Below are positions 5,019-11,613 of a stretch of DNA of 11,613 bases, one piece after another (position 1 is the stretch's first letter; the number at the start of each line of letters is the position of its first letter). The notes beneath the pieces are model-generated. The model worked only from the letters and a program-made list of their open reading frames with translations, was not told where the DNA came from and ran no database searches. This DNA is from DATEPR01 sp036503065 (GTDB taxonomy: Bacteria > Actinomycetota > Actinomycetes > Mycobacteriales > Pseudonocardiaceae). The stretch covers positions 1 through 11,613 of the forward strand of contig DASXXM010000122.1 of the NCBI GenBank assembly GCA_036503065.1. Reading direction: 5' to 3'. A program made the translations under genes and the position numbers.

Positions 5019-6290
5019 ATGACACAGCCCTGGCCGGCCCCGACCGTGTCCGAACCGATCAGTTCAACCGTCGACGTGCCCGGTTCCAAGTCGATCACCA
5101 ATCGGGCGCTGCTGCTGGCCGCGCTCGGCGACGGCCCTTCCGTGCTCCGCAAGCCCCTTATCAGCCGGGACACGGTGCTGATGGCGGCGGCCCTGCGCGC
5201 GCTGGGCACGTCCGTCACCGACGCGGACGGCACCTGGCGCGTCGAGCCGAAGCCGCTGCGCGGGCCCGCGGACGTGGACTGCGGGCTGGCCGGCACGGTG
5301 ATGCGGTTCGTGCCGCCCGCCGCCGCGATCGCCGACGGCGTGGTGCGGTTCGACGGCGACCCGAGGGCGCGGGAACGGCCGATGGGCACCGTGCTGAACG
5401 CGCTGCGCGCGCTGGGCGCCGACATCACCGGGGACGCGCTGCCGTTCCAACTGCACGGCACCGGCGGCATCGACGGCGGCGACGTCACGATCGACGCGTC
5501 CGCGTCCTCGCAGTTCGTGTCCGGACTGCTGCTGTCCGGCACCCGCTACCGGCGTGGGCTCACCGTGCACCACGACGGCAAACCGGTGCCGTCGTTGCCG
5601 CACATCGAGATGACCGTCACGATGCTGCGCGCCGCCGGGGTGTCCGTCGACGACGGCGACGCGGACACCTGGCGGGTCGCGCCGGGCCCGATCCAGGGCC
5701 GCGACTGGGTGATCGAGCCGGACCTGTCCAACGCCACGCCGTTCCTGGCCGCGGCCGCGGTCGCCGGCGGCACGGTCACCGTGCCGAACTGGCCTGCGTC
5801 CACGACCCAGGCGGGCGACGGCATCCGGGCCATCCTGATCGCGATGGGCGTCGAGGTTCGGTTGACACACAACGGCTTGACGGTGACCGGTACCGGCACA
5901 CTGTCCGGAGTGGACATCGACATGCACGATGTCGGCGAGCTGACGCCGACGGTCGCCGCGCTGGCCGTGTTCGCCGACGGACCGTCCCGGCTGCGCGGCA
6001 TCGCGCACCTGCGCGGCCACGAGACCGACCGGCTCGCGGCGCTGGTCACCGAGATCAACGGCCTTGGCGGCGCGGCCGAGGAGACCGAGGACGGCCTGGT
6101 GATCCGGCCGCGACCACTGCACGGCGGCCCGTGGCACGCCTACGCCGACCACCGGATGGCCACGGCAGGCGCGGTGATCGGCCTGCGGGTGCCGGGCGTG
6201 ACCGTGGACGACATCGCGACCACCGGCAAGACGCTGCCGGACTTCCCCGGGATGTGGGCCGGAATGGTGGGCCTCGCGGTGCGTGCATGA
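5019..6290 (+). CDS. aroA: 3-phosphoshikimate 1-carboxyvinyltransferase (EPSP synthase)
   Basis: The sixth step of the shikimate pathway: joins phosphoenolpyruvate to shikimate 3-phosphate to give EPSP, in the cytosol. 423 residues, normal family length. Seen: substrate-binding PGSKSITNRALLLAALG (Lys24, Ser25, Arg29), DCGLAGTVMRFVPP (PEP site), RARERPMGTVLNALRALGA, SASSQFVSGLLLSG, the actinobacterial EPDLSNATPFLAAA, catalytic GELTPTVAALA (Asp/Glu region), HLRGHETDRLAAL (Glu) and YADHRMATAGAVIG. The start at 5019 (MTQPWPAP) matches the usual actinobacterial N-terminus; no good Shine-Dalgarno precedes it, and in-frame ATG 4992 or GTG 5001 are alternatives. The residue aligned with Pro101 of the E. 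coli enzyme is Phe, which I believe is usual in this branch. The rsgA gene overlaps by ATGA. Confidence 0.97.
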   Translation: MTQPWPAPTVSEPISSTVDVPGSKSITNRALLLAALGDGPSVLRKPLISRDTVLMAAALRALGTSVTDADGTWRVEPKPLRGPADVDCGLAGTVMRFVPPAAAIADGVVRFDGDPRARERPMGTVLNALRALGADITGDALPFQLHGTGGIDGGDVTIDASASSQFVSGLLLSGTRYRRGLTVHHDGKPVPSLPHIEMTVTMLRAAGVSVDDGDADTWRVAPGPIQGRDWVIEPDLSNATPFLAAAAVAGGTVTVPNWPASTTQAGDGIRAILIAMGVEVRLTHNGLTVTGTGTLSGVDIDMHDVGELTPTVAALAVFADGPSRLRGIAHLRGHETDRLAALVTEINGLGGAAEETEDGLVIRPRPLHGGPWHAYADHRMATAGAVIGLRVPGVTVDDIATTGKTLPDFPGMWAGMVGLAVRA

Positions 6291-7294
6291 GTTCTCGGGA
6301 CTGGCGGAAACTGGACGAGTCCGACGTCCGGGTCCGGCCGGGCAAGGGCACCCGGCCGCGCAGCAAGCGGCGCCCGGACCACGCGGGCGCGACCGTGGCG
6401 ATGGTGATCGGCAAGGACCGGGGCCGGTGGACCTGCGCGGTCGAACAGGACCCGGACCGGCTGGTGGTGGCCATGCGGGCCAGGGAGCTGGGCCGCACGC
6501 CGGTGGTCGTCGGCGACCTGGTCGACCTGGTCGGGGACGTCAGCGGCACGGCGGACACGCTGGCCAGGATCGTGCGGGTGGCCGAGCGCGGCAGCGTGTT
6601 GCGCCGCACCGCGGACGACACCGATCCGTTCGAGCGGGTCGTGGTGGCCAACGCGGCGCAGTTGGTGATCGTGACCGCGCTGGCCGATCCGCCGCCGCGC
6701 ACCGGTTTCATCGACCGCTGTCTGGTCGCCGCGTATGCCGGCGGCCTGCATCCGTTGCTGTGCCTGACAAAGGCCGATCTGGCCAGCGCCGACGAACTGC
6801 TGGACGCGTACCGGTTCCTCGACCTCACCGTGGTGGTCACCCGGCACGACGAGCCGCCCGACGAGCTGCGCGAGCGGCTGGCGAACAAGGTGTCCGCGTT
6901 CGTCGGGCACTCCGGCGTCGGCAAGTCCACGCTGGTCAACGTGCTGGTGCCGGACGCGCACCGGCTGATCGGCGTGGTCAGCTCGGTCGGCAAGGGCCGG
7001 CACACGTCGGTCACCGCGGTGGCGCTGCCGTTGCCCGGCGGTGGCTGGGTGGTGGACACGCCGGGTGTGCGGTCGTTCGGGCTGGCACACGTGTCCCCGT
7101 TCGACATCGTGTCCGCGTTCGACGAGTTCGTCGAGCCGGCCGAGGAGTGCCCGCCGGGCTGTGGGCATCTCGGGCCACCGCAGGATCCCGACTGCATGTT
7201 GGACGAGGTGGTGGCGGCCGGGACCGCGTCCGCGGGGCGGCTCGAGTCGTTGCGCCGGTTGCTGATCTCGAAAGCGGGACACGACGTCGACTGA
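6287..7294 (+). CDS. rsgA: Ribosome small-subunit-dependent GTPase A
   Basis: A circularly permuted GTPase that checks late maturation of the 30S subunit and leaves after ribosome-stimulated GTP hydrolysis. 335 residues: a basic N-terminal tail (RVRPGKGTRPRSKRRP), an OB-fold domain (about residues 35-110), then the permuted G-domain in the order G4 (LCLTKADL), G1/P-loop (GHSGVGKST) and G3 (VVDTPGVRSFG). The C-terminal zinc-binding part contains ECPPGCGHLGPPQDPDC, with the Cys/Cys/His/Cys ligand pattern of the family. The ATG at 6287 overlaps the aroA stop (ATGA), so translation is probably coupled; the aroA-rsgA pair also occurs in M. tuberculosis (Rv3227-Rv3228). The next gene starts 65 bases further on. 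Confidence 0.95.
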   Translation: MSSRDWRKLDESDVRVRPGKGTRPRSKRRPDHAGATVAMVIGKDRGRWTCAVEQDPDRLVVAMRARELGRTPVVVGDLVDLVGDVSGTADTLARIVRVAERGSVLRRTADDTDPFERVVVANAAQLVIVTALADPPPRTGFIDRCLVAAYAGGLHPLLCLTKADLASADELLDAYRFLDLTVVVTRHDEPPDELRERLANKVSAFVGHSGVGKSTLVNVLVPDAHRLIGVVSSVGKGRHTSVTAVALPLPGGGWVVDTPGVRSFGLAHVSPFDIVSAFDEFVEPAEECPPGCGHLGPPQDPDCMLDEVVAAGTASAGRLESLRRLLISKAGHDVD

Positions 7295-7301
7295 CCACTG
7301 G

Positions 7302-7359
7302 TACCGTTCACCGGAATGGGTGAAGGGGAGTCCCATAGTCATCGCTGAGGGGATCGATC
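7302..7359 (+). promoter_or_regulatory. Candidate promoter and leader of the lipoprotein gene, with a possible 10-codon upstream frame
   Basis: TACCGT (7302-7307) fits TANNNT. Behind it is an inverted repeat TTCACC-N6-GGTGAA (7307-7324), and an ATG at 7316 opens a 10-codon frame MGEGESHSHR ending at the TGA of 7346-7348. The lipoprotein's own GAGGGG ribosome binding site (7347-7352) follows, 7 bases before its ATG. No -35 is convincing, and the short frame has no Shine-Dalgarno sequence, so this is tentative. Confidence 0.3.
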
Positions 7360-8202
7360 ATGCGTAGTCGGACACTGCTCGTCGCGGGGATCGGCGCCGC
7401 GCTGATCACGCTTGCCGGGTGTGGTGGGACCAACATCAGCGGGTCGGCCGGTCCGCAGGGCGCCGGTGGCGCGCCGGGCGTGCCCCGGATCGCGTCGGTC
7501 GCCGATCTCGGTGCGCTGGTGCAGCACAACGCGAGCGGCAAGACTGCCGCGCACATCCAGTTGGCGATGACCATTCCCGGCGCAGGCGCGATCACCGCTG
7601 CCGGCGACATGAAGTTCGCTGGCGCGCAGTCCGCGGAGCAGATGACCATGACGTTGCCCGGCATGGGTGACATGCAGACGGTCATGGTCGACAAGGTCGT
7701 CTACCTGAAGATTCCGTCCAGTCTGGCCGGTCTCGCCGGGGGTCCGTCCGCCAAGCCGTGGACCAAGATCGACCTGACCGGCTCCAGTGCGCTGGCGAAG
7801 TCGCTCGGCTCGACCGCCAATCTCGCCGATCAGGCCGATCCGACTCAGCTCATCAACCAGATCGCCAAGTCCGGCACCATCACCAGTGTCAGGTCCGAGA
7901 CTCTGAACGGTGTGGCCACCACGCACTACGCGATCACGGTGGACGTACAGAAGATGATCGCCACGACGGGTGCCGGTTCCGCCGCTGAGCAGCAGGCCCT
8001 GTCCGGCCTGGGTGTCAAGACGTTGCCGTTCGACATCTGGGTCAACTCGGACAACCTGCCGGTCAAGATCACTACTACGATCGCGGTGCCCGGGATGACC
8101 GGTGGTGGCGCGTCGCAGGTCGCGATGACCGTGACTTATTCCAACTGGGGCGAGTCGGTGAACATTCAGGCGCCGCCCGCCGATCAGGTCGGCAGCAACT
8201 GA
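7360..8202 (+). CDS. Secreted lipoprotein, probable LppX/LprAFG-like (LolA-type) fold
   Basis: A 280-residue lipoprotein of unknown substrate. The signal peptide MRSRTLLVAGIGAALITLAGC ends in lipobox L-A-G-C, with Cys21 the lipidated residue, so the mature protein should sit on the outer face of the cytoplasmic membrane. A Gly/Ala/Ser linker (to about residue 42) leads to a domain of alternating beta strands and few helices: the AAHIQLAMTIPGAGAITAAGDMKF and TMTLPGMGDMQTVMVDKVVYLKIP strands, GVATTHYAITVDVQKM and TLPFDIWVNSDNLPVKITTTI. This layout, with YLKIP and the W(V)-x-N-LPVK region, resembles the mycobacterial LppX/LprG/LprA group and related actinobacterial lipoproteins that bind lipids or have a LolA-like fold. 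Methionine is unusually frequent. GAGGGG lies 7 bases before the ATG. It ends 66 bases from the converging dnaE; no clear terminator is visible in that gap. Confidence 0.82.
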   Translation: MRSRTLLVAGIGAALITLAGCGGTNISGSAGPQGAGGAPGVPRIASVADLGALVQHNASGKTAAHIQLAMTIPGAGAITAAGDMKFAGAQSAEQMTMTLPGMGDMQTVMVDKVVYLKIPSSLAGLAGGPSAKPWTKIDLTGSSALAKSLGSTANLADQADPTQLINQIAKSGTITSVRSETLNGVATTHYAITVDVQKMIATTGAGSAAEQQALSGLGVKTLPFDIWVNSDNLPVKITTTIAVPGMTGGGASQVAMTVTYSNWGESVNIQAPPADQVGSN

Positions 8203-8268
8203 CCTGTCACGTTTCGCCTGCCCGTCCCGTCCTGTTGCCGCTTCACCCATGCCGAACACCGATTTGGT

Positions 8269-11200
8269 TCAGGCACCGATGACGATGCCCGGAATCGCCT
8301 TGATCTCCCCGAGAAACGCCGGGCTGACCGTGATCGGATAGTCGTCCACGGCCAACAACGTCGTGCGCTGCTGGTAGCACACCTTCAGTTGCACCGGCGT
8401 GTCGCCGCGGTGGACGGCCAGTGTGCGCTTCAGTTCGCTGATCACGTCCTCGTTCAGCTTGTCCACGTTGCACAGCAACACAACCGGCGGCGCCGCACCC
8501 GGATTGTGTTCGGCGTCGCTGATGTCCAGCGGCACCACCGCCGAGCCGAAGACCGACATCTTGCCTTCCCGCCAGTTCACTCGGCCCTTGACCGCGACCG
8601 CGGCATCCTCCACCAGATCCGCGGCCAGCACCGAATACGACTTGGCGAAGAACAGCACCTCGACCGCCGCGTCGAGATCCTCCAGCGTCACGATGGCCCA
8701 GGGCTCACCGTTCTTGTTGACCCGCCGTTCCAGCGCGGAGATCATGCCGGCCACCACCAGTTCGCCCTCCTGCGGCGCCTCTTCCAGCAACGAGGCGATC
8801 GGCTTGGGCGCGTGCTTGCGCAGAATGCGTTCCGTGCCGTCCAGCGGATGCGCCGAGACGTACAGCCCGAGCATTTCCCGTTCGTAGCCCAACTGCTGCT
8901 TTCGTGGCCAGTCCTCCGCGGTGAACTTCAGGTGGGCCAACGGAGACGTGTCACTCGGCGGTGGGGTGTCGTCGTCGCCACCGAACAGGTCGAACTGGCC
9001 CATCGCCTCCTGGCGCTTCAGGCCGATGACCGCGTCGACCGCGTCCTCGTGCAGTTCGCACAGCGCGCGGCGGGTGTGGCCGAACGAGTCGAACGCGCCG
9101 GCCTTGATCAGGGATTCCAGCACCCGCTTGTTGCAGCAGACCAACTCGGCCTTGGTGAGGAAGTCGTTGAACGACGTGTAGCGGCCCTTGTCCTGTCGGG
9201 TCTTGATGACCGACTCGACCACGTTGGCGCCCACGTTGCGAATGGCGCCGAGGCCGAAGCGGATGTCCGTGCCGACGGCGGAGAATCGCAGCGACGACTC
9301 GTTCACGTCCGGCGGCAGCACCTTGATGCCCAGCCGCCGACATTCCGCCAGGTAGACCGCGCTCTTGTCCTTGTTGTCCGCCACCGACGTGAGCAGCGCG
9401 GCCATGTACTCGGCCTGGTAGTTCGCCTTCAGGTAACCGGTCCAGTACGCGATCAGGCCATAGGCGGCCGCGTGTGACTTGTTGAACGCGTAGCCGGCGA
9501 ACGGGAGGATCGTGTCCCACAGTGCCTTTACTGCTTCGTCGGAGAAACCGTTGGTGCGCATGCCTTCCTGGAATCCGGCGTACTCCTTTTCCAGGACCTC
9601 CAGCTTTTTCTTGCCCATTGCCTTGCGCAGCACGTCCGCTCGACCCATCGAGTAGCCGGCCACCTTCTGGGCGATGAACATGATCTGTTCCTGATAGACG
9701 ATCAGGCCGTAGGTCTCGGCCAGGATGTCCTTCAGCGGCTCCGCCAATTCCGGATGGATCGGCTTGATCGGCTGGCGGCCGTTCTTTCGGTCGGCGTAGT
9801 CGTTGTGGGCGTTCATGCCCATCGGGCCGGGGCGGTACAGGGCGATGACGGCTACGACGTCGGCGAAGCCCGTTGGCTGCATGCGGCGCAGCAGGTCGCG
9901 CATGGGGCCGCCGTCGAGTTGGAACACGCCCAGTGTGTCGCCGCGGCCCAGCAGTTCGTAGGTGGCCTTGTCGTCCAACTCGACGTGGTCCAGGTCCAGT
10001 TCGAGGTTGCGGTTGGCCTGGGTGTTGTCGACGGCGTCACCCATGACCGTCAGGTTGCGCAGGCCGAGGAAGTCCATCTTCAGCAGGCCGATGGCCTCGC
10101 ACGACGGGTAGTCCCAGCCGGTGATCAACGAGCCGTCGTCGCGCATCCACAGCGGGATCGACTCGACCAGCGGGTGCGAGGACATGATCACGGCACACGC
10201 GTGCACGCCCGCGTTGCGGATCAGGCCTTCCAGGCCACGGGCCGTCTCGAAGATCTTGGCGACCTCGGGGTCGGTCTCAATGAGAGAGCGCACCTCGGCC
10301 GCCTCGGCGTACCGCTCGTGCTCCGGGTTGACGATGCCGGACAGCGAGATGTCCTTGGCCATGATCGGCGGCGGCAGCGCCTTGGAGATCCGGTCGGCGA
10401 TGCTGAAGCCGGGCTGGCCGTGCAGCACCCGGGCCGAGTCCTTGATCGCCGCCTTCGTCTTGATCGTGCCGAACGTGATGACCTGGGCGACCTTGTCCGC
10501 GCCGTACTTGTTGGAGGCGTAGGTGATCATCTCGCCGCGCCTGCGGTCGTCGAAGTCGATGTCGATGTCGGGCGCGGACGGGCGTTCCGGGTTCAGGAAC
10601 CGCTCGAACAGCAGGCCGTGCACGATCGGGTCCACATTGGTGATGCCCAGCGCGTACGCCACCAGCGAGCCTGCCGCGGAACCACGGCCTGGGCCCACCC
10701 GGATGCCGATCTCGCGCGCGTGACTGATGAGGTCGGCCACGACGAGGAAGTACGCGGGGAAGCCCTTCTGCGCGATGACGTCCAGTTCGAACTCGGCCCG
10801 TTCGCGGTGACTGTCGGGTACCCCGTCGGGGTACCTTTTCTGCAGTCCTGCCAGCACCTCGCGGACCAGCCAGCCCTGCTGGGTCTCGCCGTCGGGAACG
10901 GGGAACGTCGGCATCCGGTCGATGTGCGTGTAGATCTCGGCGTAGGACCCGATCCGCTCGGCGATCATGAGCGTGTTGTCCGCGGCGCCGGGCAGTTCGG
11001 CGTCCCAGTAGGCGCGCATGTCCTGCGCGCTCTTGAGGTAGTAGCCGTCGCCGTCGAGCTTGAACCGGTTGGGGTCGGACAGGGTCTTGCCGGACTGCAC
11101 GCAGAGCAGCGCCTCGTGCGCGGCGGCCTGGTCCTTGGTCACGTAGTGGCTGTCGTTGGTGGCGAGCGGTCGCAGTTCGAGCTTGCGTGAGATGTCCAGC

Positions 11201-11613
11201 AGCCCTTGCCGGACCGTTTTCTCGATGTTCAGGCCGTGGTCCATCAGTTCGAGGAAGAAGTTGTCCTTCCCGAAGATGTCCCGGTAGTCGCTGGCGGCCT
11301 GGAGAGCCTCGGCCGGTTGGCCAAGGCGCAGCCTGGTCTGGACCTCGCCGGACGGGCAGCCGGTGGTGGCGATGATCCCGGTCGCGTTCTCCGAGATCAG
11401 GTCCCTGTCGAGGCGGGGTTTTCGGTAAAATCCGGTGAAGCTCGCCTCGGACGAGAGTTTGAACAGGTTGCGCAGGCCCGTGGCGTTCTCGGCGAGCATC
11501 GTCATGTGGGTGTACGCGCCGCCACCCGAGACGTCGCCGCCCTCGCCGAGTTCGTCTGTCCCCCGTTGGTGGGACTGGCCCCAGAAGACCGGCTTCTTGT
11601 GGTAACGGCTGCC
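8269..11613 (-). CDS. dnaE: DNA polymerase III alpha subunit (DnaE1 type), N-terminal end cut by the window edge
   Basis: The replicative DNA polymerase, C family. 1114 residues are visible; alignment in my head to M. tuberculosis DnaE1 (1184 aa) suggests about 70 N-terminal residues lie beyond the window. Order: most of the PHP domain (fragment residues 1 to about 210) with ligands such as the Asp/His of TNDSHYV, the region that gives mycobacterial DnaE1 its proofreading exonuclease; palm with GPGRGSAAGSLVAYALG and PDIDIDFDDRRRGE carrying two catalytic Asp (bases about 10552-10572); KMDFLGLRNLT with the third Asp (codon 10072-10074); fingers and helix-hairpin-helix part; the beta-clamp-binding motif QFDLF (about 8983-8997); and an OB-fold (VAGMISALERRVNKNGEPWAIVTLED) before the C-terminal domain. 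The PHP metal residues in view are kept, arguing for DnaE1 rather than DnaE2/ImuC. Confidence 0.97.
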   Translation of the reverse strand, partial: GSRYHKKPVFWGQSHQRGTDELGEGGDVSGGGAYTHMTMLAENATGLRNLFKLSSEASFTGFYRKPRLDRDLISENATGIIATTGCPSGEVQTRLRLGQPAEALQAASDYRDIFGKDNFFLELMDHGLNIEKTVRQGLLDISRKLELRPLATNDSHYVTKDQAAAHEALLCVQSGKTLSDPNRFKLDGDGYYLKSAQDMRAYWDAELPGAADNTLMIAERIGSYAEIYTHIDRMPTFPVPDGETQQGWLVREVLAGLQKRYPDGVPDSHRERAEFELDVIAQKGFPAYFLVVADLISHAREIGIRVGPGRGSAAGSLVAYALGITNVDPIVHGLLFERFLNPERPSAPDIDIDFDDRRRGEMITYASNKYGADKVAQVITFGTIKTKAAIKDSARVLHGQPGFSIADRISKALPPPIMAKDISLSGIVNPEHERYAEAAEVRSLIETDPEVAKIFETARGLEGLIRNAGVHACAVIMSSHPLVESIPLWMRDDGSLITGWDYPSCEAIGLLKMDFLGLRNLTVMGDAVDNTQANRNLELDLDHVELDDKATYELLGRGDTLGVFQLDGGPMRDLLRRMQPTGFADVVAVIALYRPGPMGMNAHNDYADRKNGRQPIKPIHPELAEPLKDILAETYGLIVYQEQIMFIAQKVAGYSMGRADVLRKAMGKKKLEVLEKEYAGFQEGMRTNGFSDEAVKALWDTILPFAGYAFNKSHAAAYGLIAYWTGYLKANYQAEYMAALLTSVADNKDKSAVYLAECRRLGIKVLPPDVNESSLRFSAVGTDIRFGLGAIRNVGANVVESVIKTRQDKGRYTSFNDFLTKAELVCCNKRVLESLIKAGAFDSFGHTRRALCELHEDAVDAVIGLKRQEAMGQFDLFGGDDDTPPPSDTSPLAHLKFTAEDWPRKQQLGYEREMLGLYVSAHPLDGTERILRKHAPKPIASLLEEAPQEGELVVAGMISALERRVNKNGEPWAIVTLEDLDAAVEVLFFAKSYSVLAADLVEDAAVAVKGRVNWREGKMSVFGSAVVPLDISDAEHNPGAAPPVVLLCNVDKLNEDVISELKRTLAVHRGDTPVQLKVCYQQRTTLLAVDDYPITVSPAFLGEIKAIPGIVIGA
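10816..10840 (+). repeat. Perfect 8-bp hairpin with T-run inside dnaE, antisense terminator-like
   Basis: GGTACCCC-GTC-GGGGTACC (10817-10835) followed by TTTT on the plus strand. In the sense (minus) direction it encodes YPDGVPD, so coding alone may explain it. In the plus direction it has the shape of an intrinsic terminator, with 8 GC-rich pairs, a 3-base loop and a short T-run, which is rare in this T-poor sequence. Confidence 0.4.

Noticed and set aside
5281..5320. Phe in aroA at the place of E. coli Pro101 as a sign of acquired glyphosate tolerance
   Set aside because: Actinobacterial EPSP synthases commonly read AGTV(M/L)RFVPP here as far as I recall, so it looks like a family trait, not an adaptation that the sequence can show.
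5064..6152. A 362-codon minus-strand frame opposite aroA
   Set aside because: Arg/Val/His/Gln-rich shadow; aroA has every family motif on the plus strand.
4406..7294. A 962-codon open frame on the plus strand running through the SRAP gene and aroA into rsgA
   Set aside because: Only its last third is rsgA, in the same phase. The upstream part is Arg/Ala/Gly-rich translation of GC-rich DNA out of phase with aroA and antisense to SRAP; rsgA starts at 6287 by family length and ATGA overlap.
8203..8268. A terminator between the converging lipoprotein gene and dnaE
   Set aside because: I found no inverted repeat with a convincing stem in these 66 bases.
9754..11190. A 478-codon frame antisense to dnaE
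   Set aside because: Val/Arg/His/Gln-biased composition, no motif and no ribosome binding site; a mirror of strong third-position GC bias in dnaE.

Overview
The window is GC-rich with GC-biased third codon positions, frequent GTG starts and ATGA gene overlaps. It carries markers restricted to or typical of Actinobacteria: a SigH/SigR sigma factor with a mycothiol-system zinc anti-sigma factor, the tiny mycobacterial-type ribosomal protein bL37, and a PdtaS-type sensor kinase. Gene content and order from about 1 to 7294 resemble the Mycobacterium tuberculosis Rv3220c-Rv3228 neighbourhood (pdtaS, biotinyl-domain protein, rshA, sigH, SRAP protein, aroA, rsgA). A member of Pseudonocardiales or a close relative is my best inference. 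This is a core chromosomal region: I see no insertion sequence, phage gene, CRISPR array, tRNA or rRNA.

Layout, left to right. Minus strand: nearly all of a PdtaS-like histidine kinase (1-1450, C-terminal end outside the window), preceded by a 24-codon remnant of a biotinyl-domain gene (1480-1554). Plus strand: bL37 (1722-1796), ended by a strong 13-bp hairpin that also separates it from the converging rshA. Minus strand: sigH then rshA, overlapping by ATGA, under a perfect SigR/SigH-type promoter (GGAAT-N18-GTT) at 2999-3024. Plus strand: a YbaK-type Cys-tRNA(Pro) deacylase, probably leaderless, diverging from sigH across a 57-bp gap. Minus strand: an SRAP (YedK/HMCES) gene overlapping an alpha/beta-hydrolase gene. 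Plus strand: aroA and rsgA (ATGA overlap), then a lipoprotein gene. Minus strand: most of the replicative DNA polymerase III alpha subunit gene (8269-11613, N-terminal end outside).

Functional themes are redox stress control (SigH-RshA with autoregulation and a possible long SigH isoform), ribosome biology (bL37, RsgA, YbaK quality control), DNA maintenance (SRAP abasic-site shield, DnaE) and aromatic amino-acid synthesis (AroA). I did not find a wholly new multi-gene system. The most notable observations are the internally deleted biotinyl-domain gene, which keeps both ends and its ribosome binding site but lacks the biotinylation site; the promoter and start-codon arrangement predicting a long SigH isoform; the start correction that exposes the catalytic cysteine of the SRAP protein; and the translationally coupled SRAP-hydrolase pair.
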